Below are positions 28,641 through 36,250 of a DNA stretch of 64,000 nt, in pieces. Under the pieces are notes generated by a model. It ran no database searches. It was not told where the DNA came from and saw only the letters and a list, made by a program, of their open reading frames with translations. This DNA is from Hymenobacter mucosus (GTDB taxonomy: Bacteria; Bacteroidota; Bacteroidia; Cytophagales; Hymenobacteraceae), in NCBI RefSeq assembly GCF_900188255.1, contig NZ_FZNS01000001.1, positions 620,001-684,000 on the forward strand. The letters run 5' to 3'. Position numbers and translations under genes: made by a program. The stretch's first letter is position 1; every line of letters starts with the position of its first letter.

Positions 28641-29585
28641 ATGACGACTACCGCGCTTACTACCCTTTATCAAGAGTTGGCTCCCTGTACCAGTCTCAGC
28701 TTAAGCACACTGCTACCCCAGGGCATTCAGCGCGAAGTAGGCCACTTCAATGCGTTTGATTTAGCCAACTTCTGGGATTCTACCCACCTACTACCGGCCA
28801 CGTCTTACCCTTGCCGTTCCTTCTACAAAATCAGCTTGTTGCGCAGCCGCAGCCGCGCCGAATACGCCGACCAAACTATTACTATTGATCCCAATACTTT
28901 AGTATTTTCGTCGCCCAAGGTATCGTTTCAGTGGCAGCCTGTTGAGACGCAACAGGGGCATCTTTGCCTCTTCACGGCGGAGTTCTTGCTGCCAGTTCTC
29001 GGAGGCCTTACCCCCGACGAGCTGCCCCTATTCCAAGCCAACGGCTACCCTGTGTTTCAACTGACGTCAACCGAAGCCGCGCGGGCGGAGAGTATTTTCG
29101 CCAGGATGCACGAGGAACTAACCTCCGACTACACCCACAAGTACGACCTACTGCGGGCCTACGTACTGGAATTGTTGCATCTGGGCCAGAAACGGCAGCC
29201 GGCCACCATGCTACACCCCGCTCATTCGGCAGCGGCCCGGCTCTCGTCGCGCTTTATAGAGTTGCTGGAACGGCAGTTCCCGCTCACCACGCCCCAGCAG
29301 CGCGTACCGTTGCGCACCGCCAAAGACTTTGCCGACCACTTAGCGGTGCACGTCAACCACCTCAACAAGGTGCTCAAGGACAGTACCGGCCGCACCACCA
29401 CTAACCTCATCGGGGGGCGGCTAGCACAGGAGGCTAAGGTGCTCCTACACCAAACGGACTGGACACTCTGGGAAATTGCCGACAGTCTGGGTTTCGTGGA
29501 TGTGGCGCACTTCTCGCATTTCTTCCGCCGCTACGCCACCGTGAGCCCCGGCGCTTTCCGTACGCTGGAGGCCTTCCCGATTTGA
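28641..29585 (+). CDS. AraC-family transcriptional regulator
   Basis: 314 residues. The N-terminal half is a cupin-like sensing domain (about 20-160). The C-terminal 100 residues carry two helix-turn-helix motifs of the AraC type, with KDFADHLAVHVNHLNKVLK in the first and WEIADSLGFVDVAHFSHFFRRYATVSPGAFR in the second. It is divergent from the ABC ATPase operon and followed by a short-chain dehydrogenase on the same strand 93 bases downstream, which is its likely target. The pair interrupts the two halves of the efflux locus. Confidence 0.92.
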   Translation: MTTTALTTLYQELAPCTSLSLSTLLPQGIQREVGHFNAFDLANFWDSTHLLPATSYPCRSFYKISLLRSRSRAEYADQTITIDPNTLVFSSPKVSFQWQPVETQQGHLCLFTAEFLLPVLGGLTPDELPLFQANGYPVFQLTSTEAARAESIFARMHEELTSDYTHKYDLLRAYVLELLHLGQKRQPATMLHPAHSAAARLSSRFIELLERQFPLTTPQQRVPLRTAKDFADHLAVHVNHLNKVLKDSTGRTTTNLIGGRLAQEAKVLLHQTDWTLWEIADSLGFVDVAHFSHFFRRYATVSPGAFRTLEAFPI

Positions 29586-29678
29586 TTTCTACAATAAGTA
29601 GATTGGCGGGTACAACACCGCTGCTCGCAAGCCGAAGGACCTTTGCCGTGTTCCATTAACACTACAAACGCACTTCGC

Positions 29679-30431
29679 ATGAGTACTTCCAAAATAGCCC
29701 TCGTAACCGGCAGCAGCCGGGGCCTGGGCAAAGACATGGCCTTGAAACTAGCCCAGCAGGGCATCGACGTTATCCTAACCTACCGCAGTCAGCAGACTGA
29801 TGCCGCCGCCGTAGTAGCCGAAATCGAAGCCCTAGGACGCCGCGCCGTGGCTCTGCCCCTGAACGCCGCCGATATCAGTACGTTTGACACTTTCTTCGCG
29901 CAGGTCACTACGGCCTTAGCCGATACCTTTGGCACCGACCGGTTCGACTTTCTCATCAACAACGCCGGCACCAGCCTCACCGCTCCTATTGCCGAGAATA
30001 CTGAGGCGCAGTTTGACGAGATGCTCAACATTCACTTCAAGGGCGTGTACTTCCTCACGCAAAAGGCGTTGCCGCTCCTACGCGACGGGGGTCGGATTAT
30101 TAATATTTCCTCCGGTACCACGCGGGTTGCTTTCGCAGGAAGCTCGGCCTACGCCAGTATGAAAGGAGCGGTGGAAGTCTTCACGCGCTACCTGGCCCTG
30201 GAGCTAGGTAGCCGAGGCATTGCCGCCAATGTGGTAGCGCCTGGGGCAGTGTTCGGTGGCGGCGCCATGACGGATACGCCTGAAATTCGCGCCTACGTGG
30301 CCCAAATTACGGCCCTAGGCCGCGTGGCCGAGCCCGACGACATCGGTGGCATTGTCGCCTTCCTCTGCACCGATGCCGCACGGTGGCTCAACGGCCAGCG
30401 TCTTGAAGCAACGGGCGGAATGATGCTGTAA
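29679..30431 (+). CDS. Short-chain dehydrogenase/reductase
   Basis: 250 residues from the ATG at 29679. Rossmann fold with TGSSRGLG (residues 10-17), NNAG near 95, the catalytic serine in INISSGTTR and YASMK carrying Tyr/Lys. The basic residue Arg14 and the TYRSQQT stretch after the second strand suggest NADPH. Substrate cannot be read from sequence. It probably forms a unit with the AraC regulator upstream, a layout often seen for inducible detoxification reductases. Confidence 0.92.
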   Translation: MSTSKIALVTGSSRGLGKDMALKLAQQGIDVILTYRSQQTDAAAVVAEIEALGRRAVALPLNAADISTFDTFFAQVTTALADTFGTDRFDFLINNAGTSLTAPIAENTEAQFDEMLNIHFKGVYFLTQKALPLLRDGGRIINISSGTTRVAFAGSSAYASMKGAVEVFTRYLALELGSRGIAANVVAPGAVFGGGAMTDTPEIRAYVAQITALGRVAEPDDIGGIVAFLCTDAARWLNGQRLEATGGMML

Positions 30432-30467
30432 GACAGTAGCTAGGCAATAATTTGCCCATCTGCTTCG

Positions 30468-30522
30468 CAGACAACAAGCCTGCCGCTGCTGGAATTACCG
30501 GCAGCGGCAGGCTTGTTGTCTG
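30468..30522. terminator. Hairpin with 22-base perfect arms after the SDR gene
   Basis: The arms 30468-30489 and 30501-30522 are exact complements with an 11-base loop. It stands about 37 bases after the dehydrogenase stop and probably terminates it. Confidence 0.7.
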
Positions 30523-30576
30523 TAATAGTGAGAATAAGCTGTATGAATAGTGAATGATGTACAAAAACTATAATCA

Positions 30577-30617
30577 AAAGGTCGTCATTCCTCGACAAGC
30601 TCAGAATGACGACCTTT
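30577..30617. repeat. REP-like palindromic element or bidirectional terminator
   Basis: Perfect 14-base arms AAAGGTCGTCATTC / GAATGACGACCTTT around CTCGACAAGCTCA. The core, a complement of TGAGCTTGTCGAG, resembles short palindromes scattered between genes in related genomes (from memory). Single copy in this window. Confidence 0.5.
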
Positions 30618-30717
30618 ATTGAACTGCTATCCACATAGCATAGGTATAATTTATTTATTATCAATCACTTACTAAATATATAATACTAAAATGCGTTTTA
30701 TGAACTGTTAAGCCGGT

Positions 30718-32166
30718 TTACTTTGCTGCTAGGGGTAGTTGGCGTTCAAAGTCGTAGAGAGTGAGGGCCCGCAACCGGTAGTGCGCTACCCATGCTGCGC
30801 GCAGGGCCTGGATGTAGGCACGACGAGCTTGGTCTTTTTCAGCGGAAGCAATGGTGAGGTCGGTGAGGCTGATGCGGCCGACTTTGTAGGTAGCCTGGGC
30901 AATGGTGTAGCGCTGCAAGGCCAAGGAATCGGCGCGGGTGGCTAGGTCGAGTTGTTGGCTGAGGGTACCGAGTTGGGTGGCCTGGACTTGTACACTCTGT
31001 TCGAAGGCGGCTTCCTCCTGGGCCACATCGGTCTGAACTTGGCGGCGCGTTAGCTCCGCTGTTTTCACAATGGCCTTTTGCCGGCCCCAGTCTACTAGTG
31101 GCAAAGCAAACGTCAGCTGTACTTGCTGCTGATTTTGCAAGGCGGCATATGTGGCCCACAGGTTGCCCGCTTGGTTCACGTAGCCCAGGTTGGCCGACAG
31201 CGTTGCTTGAAACCCGGTAGTGCCCCGCGCTAGCGCCACCTCCCGCTCCGCCTGCAACAACCGGCGGCGGTAGGCCAGCACTACGCTTCTGTTTTGGCGG
31301 GCCTCCCCCAGCGCTTGCTCGGCGGGCACTACCAGCCGGGGCGCCGCCACTGGCACCAACAGGCGCAGGGCTTCGGCCCGCAACCCGGTATAGCTTTGCA
31401 GGCTCACGGCGGCATTCTGCGCATCTAGCTGGCCCTGCGCCATGGCCTGGCGGGCATTCAGCAGGTTGAGTTCCAAACGTAGCACGTCGCTCTGGGAGAG
31501 GCGGCCTAACTGGAAGCGCTCCTTGCCTATGCGTAGCAATTCCTCATTGGCTCGCACGTTTTGGCTTGCCACCTCGGCATTTACTTGTTGCTGCAACACG
31601 TCAAAAAACAACTCTGTGATGCGCTGTGCAATACTTTCGCGCTCCTCAACGTACAGCCGCTGGCTTTCCTGGTAGCGCAAGGGCTCAATACGCCGGTCCC
31701 ACTTCAAGCTGTTAAACCGCCCGAGCGGCTGGGTAAGTCCAATGGCTACGGGCTGGTTATTATAGCGTTTTAGTTGGCCGTTGAAGTCATCGAAGCGCTG
31801 CACCTCCGAAGCCACGAATACTTGCCCACCCGTCAGGCCAATGTTCTGGCTCACGGCTAGGGCCAGGTTGGAGTTGTTGATGCGCACAGCCCGGAAGTCG
31901 GTAGTGCCATCGGGCTGCACCACGGGCGTGATGACGCGGCTGAACCCGGGCAATGTGCCCTGCAAGCCTAGCTGGGGCTTGTAATTAGCCTGGTAGGTGC
32001 GCCACTGCCAGTAGCTTTGGTCGCGGGAGGTTTGGGTTTGCTTTGCCACGGCCGACTGGTTCAGCGCTACCTCAATAACTTCTTGCAGCGTCAGGGGGGC
32101 CGACTGGTTTTGGGCTACTACTGGTCCGCCGGCCAGCAGCAACAGGAAAGCAAGTATCCGTTTCAT
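30718..32166 (-). CDS. TolC-family outer-membrane efflux protein
   Basis: 482 residues with a signal peptide (MKRILAFLLLLAGGPVVAQ). Two halves of long amphipathic helices and short strands follow the outer-membrane-factor pattern, for example the QSDVLRLELNLLNARQAM helix and the corresponding QRYTIAQATYKVGRISLTDLTIASAEKDQARR near the C-terminus. It would form the outer-membrane channel of the tripartite pump. It lies 8 bases after the adaptor gene and shares its promoter. Confidence 0.93.
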   Translation of the reverse strand: MKRILAFLLLLAGGPVVAQNQSAPLTLQEVIEVALNQSAVAKQTQTSRDQSYWQWRTYQANYKPQLGLQGTLPGFSRVITPVVQPDGTTDFRAVRINNSNLALAVSQNIGLTGGQVFVASEVQRFDDFNGQLKRYNNQPVAIGLTQPLGRFNSLKWDRRIEPLRYQESQRLYVEERESIAQRITELFFDVLQQQVNAEVASQNVRANEELLRIGKERFQLGRLSQSDVLRLELNLLNARQAMAQGQLDAQNAAVSLQSYTGLRAEALRLLVPVAAPRLVVPAEQALGEARQNRSVVLAYRRRLLQAEREVALARGTTGFQATLSANLGYVNQAGNLWATYAALQNQQQVQLTFALPLVDWGRQKAIVKTAELTRRQVQTDVAQEEAAFEQSVQVQATQLGTLSQQLDLATRADSLALQRYTIAQATYKVGRISLTDLTIASAEKDQARRAYIQALRAAWVAHYRLRALTLYDFERQLPLAAK

Positions 32167-32174
32167 GGTGCTAG

Positions 32175-33422
32175 CTAGTTTTGGATGAGTAGTTCGGGCG
32201 TGTCCGCGTAGTCCTTGGTATCCGACACAATGAGTTGCTCGCCGGGTTGTACACCACTTGTTATCTGCACGAAGTCGAGGTTGCTCTCGCCGAATTGCGC
32301 AATGCGCCGAATAGCCTTGCCATCCTTCACCACAAACACGGGCTGCTCCTTACCTCCCTGGTAGAAAGAGCCATTCTTTACCCGCACTACGTTGTGCAGA
32401 GCTTTCGTTATCACAAACACGTCGGCCCGGAGGTTGGAGCGCAGGGCCGAGTGGTGGTCTTGCGTGAGCATGGCGTAGAAGGTCACTACGCCCTTGTCAA
32501 CGGCGGGACTCACGGTGCTGATGGAACCCCGCAAATCGGTGCCATTGACGCGGACTATAACGGGGTCGCCGAGGTGCAGCGCGTCGGCATAGGCATCGGA
32601 AATGGTGGCGCGCACCCGGAAGCGGCTCAAGTCGGCTATCCGGGCCAGGGGGTCGCCAGCCTGCACGGTAGAGCCCAGGTCCTCATTTACCCACGTGAGC
32701 ACTCCCGGCTTCTGGCTGCTAATATTCGCTTGGGCTAGCTTGCCGGCCAACTCCCCAATGCTGCGGTCCTGAATCTGCATGGTGAAGCCCAGTTCCCGCA
32801 CATCGGCCGCATTAGCCGCCCGCTGGTTGCGGATCTGCTCGCCTAAGCGGCGTAGCTCAAGCTGCGCTACCTTCAGACTCAACTCAGCTTGGCGCACGCT
32901 CTCAGACGTTCCCCCGCCTATCTTCAGAAGGTATTGCTCGTCGCGCAGTGCCGATTGCAGGCTGCGTACTTTCACTTGCTGCACCTGCTCTTGGGAGCGA
33001 AGGTCGTTCAGGGCTTTTTCCAGGGTGAGTTGCAACTGCCCGTTTTTGTTCCGGTTCTGCTGCTGCTCGTCTTGGAGCTTAGCTAAGGCGGAGGTAGTCA
33101 ACTCCCGGTCCAGCTCCACAATGATTTGCCCCGGCTGCACCTTACTACCCACCGGTACCACTACCCGCCGGATAGTGCTCTGGATAGGGCTAGTAATAAC
33201 TGCTTCGTGCGCCGGAATGATAACGCCAGCGGCAGTGAGCGAAGCCTCCATATCGCCAGTTTCGGTGGTAGCAGTGAGAATAGTACTGCGTTCCAATGTG
33301 GGCTGAAGGACGTTGCGGAAGGCTAATAGGGTAGCTGCTAGTGCCAGCAACAGGCCGGCTCCCACCAGCCAACGACGGCGCTGGCGGCGGTTTTGAGTAG
33401 AAGTAGATAAGGCTCTGTCCAT
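32175..33422 (-). CDS. Periplasmic adaptor of a tripartite efflux pump (HlyD/MacA type)
   Basis: 415 residues. N-terminal membrane helix (about 18-36), then a barrel-sandwich strand with the VITSPIQSTIRRVVVPVGSKVQPGQIIVELD lipoyl-like motif, a long coiled-coil hairpin (about 110-220), and the second lipoyl half ISSQKPGVLTWVNEDLGSTVQAGDPLARIADLSRF. The beta-barrel and membrane-proximal domains follow. It would link the FtsX-type permeases to TolC. First gene of the two-gene operon behind the sigma-54-like element at 33458-33474. Confidence 0.93.
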   Translation of the reverse strand: MDRALSTSTQNRRQRRRWLVGAGLLLALAATLLAFRNVLQPTLERSTILTATTETGDMEASLTAAGVIIPAHEAVITSPIQSTIRRVVVPVGSKVQPGQIIVELDRELTTSALAKLQDEQQQNRNKNGQLQLTLEKALNDLRSQEQVQQVKVRSLQSALRDEQYLLKIGGGTSESVRQAELSLKVAQLELRRLGEQIRNQRAANAADVRELGFTMQIQDRSIGELAGKLAQANISSQKPGVLTWVNEDLGSTVQAGDPLARIADLSRFRVRATISDAYADALHLGDPVIVRVNGTDLRGSISTVSPAVDKGVVTFYAMLTQDHHSALRSNLRADVFVITKALHNVVRVKNGSFYQGGKEQPVFVVKDGKAIRRIAQFGESNLDFVQITSGVQPGEQLIVSDTKDYADTPELLIQN

Positions 33423-33457
33423 TTTCGTACAGGAAGGAAAGGAGTTCCCTACCTATC

Positions 33458-33474
33458 AGCCAAGCCCCATGCCA
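33458..33474 (-). promoter_or_regulatory. Sigma-54-like -24/-12 promoter of the adaptor-TolC operon
   Basis: The minus strand reads TGGCATGGGGCTTGGCT, aligned to TGGCAC-N5-TTGC with the correct spacing. It lies about 36 bases before the adaptor start and differs at a single position from the element before the ATPase operon. Confidence 0.7.
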
Positions 33475-33539
33475 CTTTGTTATTTAACTTAATATCAATA
33501 ACTTATATGATATACACTCAGAATCACTACTCAGAAACG

Positions 33540-33570
33540 TGTCCACTAATGGACAGCATGTTCGGAAATA
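33540..33570 (-). promoter_or_regulatory. Upstream activator site of the adaptor-TolC operon
   Basis: TGTCCA-CTAA-TGGACA at 33540-33555, then TGTTCGGAAATA at 33559-33570. The 66-base distance to the promoter and the 3-base gap between the two blocks are the same as at 28466-28496. Between it and the promoter, TATCAATAACTTA (33493-33505) fits the IHF consensus WATCAANNNNTTR. Confidence 0.7.
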
Positions 33571-33585
33571 CAATACACCATGCGG

Positions 33586-33647
33586 TAGCCCCTAGCCAAA
33601 CGGCCCCGACAGGTATCTACCTGTCGGGGCCGTTTGGCTAGGGGCTA
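33586..33647. terminator. 30-base perfect-arm palindrome after the GH43 gene
   Basis: Arms 33586-33615 and 33618-33647 are exact complements with only TC between them. It lies between the GH43 gene end and the activator site of the next operon and would stop readthrough into it. Confidence 0.7.
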
Positions 33648-33680
33648 GTTCGAATTCCCAGAACGCTCCGGAGTATTCCC

Positions 33681-35255
33681 TTAACGCTGGTTGCGAATAG
33701 CAAAATGGTTGAAGCCTATCGTCGCCAAGCTCGAACCTTGCGCCAGTAAGCCTACGCGTACGCCTCGGTCCCATGGGGGGAGGTACTCGCCGTTCAGCGC
33801 AAAGCTATCCAGGATGATAGGATGCCAGGTGCTGCCATCGGTGCTATAGGTGAAGCGGAACCGCTGACCGCCCCAGGCTTCCAAGCGCATATTCAGGGTT
33901 TGGCAGGTGGGCAGGTCCAGCTTAGCCAAGGCCTGGTGAGTACCACCTTTCACGTGCCACACCTGCAAGGTACCATTGCCAGCCATCAGAGCCAGGGCGT
34001 TATCGGGGTCGCCAATGGCGCATAGGCCCGCAAACACATCCTGCTCCAGGGAAGACGTAGCCAAGGAGGTAGTAGCCTTATAAGTAGCCGTGAACGTACG
34101 CTGGGCTACTACGGAGCCGATACCCGTGGGGCTGGCCGTCAGTAGCAACTGACCGTCGCTTACCCCTACTTCCGGCTGGCGGCCAATCGGCCACTGCCAA
34201 GTACCAGCCAGGCAGTTACCCGCAAAATTTTCCGTGACGTTGAGGACGCTCACATCTTTCAGCGGAGCCGCCTGGGGGCTGTTGCCTTCAAATTCGGGCC
34301 AGCCTTCTTCGTTGAAGGTGAACTCACTTAAAATGCCCTGACGCCCTACAAACTCATGGCTCTGGTTGTAGTACGCGTGGTGGAGCAAGAACCAGCGGCC
34401 TTCGTACTGGGCCACCGTACCATGACCAGGGCACTTCCAGGTGGCATTTTTCTTTAGAATCGGGTTCTGAGGGCACTTCTCCCAGGGCCCGAGCAAGCTC
34501 TTGGCCCGAGCTACTCCGGTAGCATAGGTGCAGCATTTGCCACAGCAGCCATTACCAGCGTAGAACATGTAGAAGTAGTCGTTGTGGCGAATGATGGCCG
34601 AACCTTCCACAAGGCATCCTTCCCAGGAGGCAGGGTCGTTGCGGAAGAGCTCTACTTTCTTTCCAACCAGCTTGGTATGGGTTTCATTGATGCGCTGGGC
34701 AAAAATGGGCGTGGGCTTCTTGTACGCATTGCCGTCTTCCTTCCATACCAAGTATAGCTTGCCGTGCTCGTCGCGCATGGGGAAACCATCAATGGAGCCA
34801 TAACGCTGGGCCACCAAGGGGCCGTGGTCGGTGTAGGGCCCAGCAGGATTGTCGGCGCTAGCTACCCCAATAGCCAAGCGGCCCTTTTTGCCCTTCTGAC
34901 GGGCCGTATAATAGAGGTAGGTCTTCCCATTTTCGTGGAAGATTTCGGGCGCCCAAAAGTTAGTACCCGCCCATTCTGGCATCGATTCCATAGTAGGGAA
35001 TACATGACTTACCAATTCCCAATCCACCAAGTTGGTAGACTTGAAAAGCGGGAATACCGGCCCCCACTCTGCTGAGGTGGCACTAGCCCAATACGTATCG
35101 CCTATCTGGGCAATAGTTGGGTCGGGGAAGTCGCCGGGCAGAATAATGTTGGCGTACGAAGTGACGGGCGCCGACGTAACAGGGGGCGCTAGGTGTACTG
35201 CCGTGTTAGTAGCCTCGGCGGAACAGTTGGTGGGGGCGGGGGTGGCAGATTCCAT
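33681..35255 (-). CDS. Glycoside hydrolase family 43-type protein
   Basis: 524 residues from the first convincing ATG (35255). The frame stays open to a GTG at 35447; that longer form includes FDVYILPVLSILSVVSF, a possible signal segment, so export is undecided. A five-bladed beta-propeller carries the GH43 residues: Asp in GDFPDPTI (general base), Asp in GSIDGFP and Glu in VEGSAII (acid). After about residue 330 a beta-sandwich domain follows, like the C-terminal module of beta-xylosidases/arabinofuranosidases. It would cleave plant-type oligosaccharides; exact specificity is unknown. A cysteine-rich insert (GNGCCGKCCTYATG) near the third blade is notable. Confidence 0.85.
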   Translation of the reverse strand: MESATPAPTNCSAEATNTAVHLAPPVTSAPVTSYANIILPGDFPDPTIAQIGDTYWASATSAEWGPVFPLFKSTNLVDWELVSHVFPTMESMPEWAGTNFWAPEIFHENGKTYLYYTARQKGKKGRLAIGVASADNPAGPYTDHGPLVAQRYGSIDGFPMRDEHGKLYLVWKEDGNAYKKPTPIFAQRINETHTKLVGKKVELFRNDPASWEGCLVEGSAIIRHNDYFYMFYAGNGCCGKCCTYATGVARAKSLLGPWEKCPQNPILKKNATWKCPGHGTVAQYEGRWFLLHHAYYNQSHEFVGRQGILSEFTFNEEGWPEFEGNSPQAAPLKDVSVLNVTENFAGNCLAGTWQWPIGRQPEVGVSDGQLLLTASPTGIGSVVAQRTFTATYKATTSLATSSLEQDVFAGLCAIGDPDNALALMAGNGTLQVWHVKGGTHQALAKLDLPTCQTLNMRLEAWGGQRFRFTYSTDGSTWHPIILDSFALNGEYLPPWDRGVRVGLLAQGSSLATIGFNHFAIRNQR

Positions 35256-35447
35256 CGTAATGGCCTGCGATTCTACTGTGAAAGACACAACAGAGAGAAT
35301 TGAAAGAACAGGGAGAATGTAAACGTCAAAAGCAGAAGCTGGCCCTCTATGGAAGCAACTTCTTTGCTGAGGCAGAGCGAACAGCTCATTCTTCAGAAGT
35401 GGGAGCTTGCCTGGCTGGAATAGCATTCCGGCCAAACACGAAAACAC

Positions 35448-36250
35448 ATAGCTAAATTGAAGTATTTCTGCTTACACGCAGAGGACAACCACACTCTTCA
35501 CAAGCCTGGTTCGAGTATAAAACGCAAACAAGGCAAAACGCAAAAAGTGTCATTGAGCGGTATAAATGAATTGTATTGCTCAATAACGCTCTTCCTACGT
35601 TATATGTACAAGAGCATAATTCGCGCCATTAGTAGCTATTTTGCAAGTACTTTACTAATAATAAATTATAATTTTTACAATATAATCCTCAAAAAGCGAC
35701 TTCCCTATCCGTATTACTACTTATAACAGGGTTTCTCGATGGGTTGTAGGCTACACGACTCAAGGCAGGCCTTTTATCTCTTATTTCTGCTAGGCAACCG
35801 TAGTGCAGCGCCTACCATCTAGCTGAGTATGCTAAGGAGCATATTCTAACGGCCTCGTAAGCCACGAGTGTGGCCTCCCCCACTTTCCCTTTTCAAGTGA
35901 CAAACATCGTTTATGAGGTTTATAAAATATTTAAGCGAAGGTACCTTGCGTTACATAGTACCTTTACATACATTTGTCACGGTGATTGATTGAACTCCGG
36001 CTTCGGTCACCTGCCTGCACTGCAGCAGGCTGCGACCGAAGCCCACCACCTCCTCCTTCGCCAGCCGGGCGTGGGGCTTCTGAGGCCGAGGCAGCACATA
36101 TGCTGCCAGACCATAGGTAGCTGGCGGTGGGTAGGGCCCGTAGTGCGGCCCACTTTTCTACTTACGTTTCTGCAACGAGCATCCCGAGGAACCGCGGCCT
36201 CCGGACATGGCTTCGCTTTGCCCGAATATTCCACTTCTTCACTCTTCCCG
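35448..36250. other. Long AT-rich intergenic region before the TonB-dependent receptor
   Basis: No supported gene. The first half is AT-rich (for example around 35640-35690). At 35999-36043 there is a stem-loop in the probable receptor leader: GGCTTCGGTC / GACCGAAGCC outer arms and GCCTGC / GCAGGC inner arms. No known riboswitch motif was recognised. Confidence 0.45.

Noticed and set aside
30440..30664. 74-codon minus-strand frame between the SDR and TolC genes
   Set aside because: It runs through two hairpins and has no family features.
35457..35726. 89-codon open frame on the plus strand in the AT-rich gap before the receptor
   Set aside because: It starts with TTG, is very AT-rich, has no recognisable domain and lies in an evident intergenic region.
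35760..36250. Cobalamin, TPP or other known riboswitch before the TonB-dependent receptor
   Set aside because: No conserved boxes of these classes were found; only a simple stem-loop is present.
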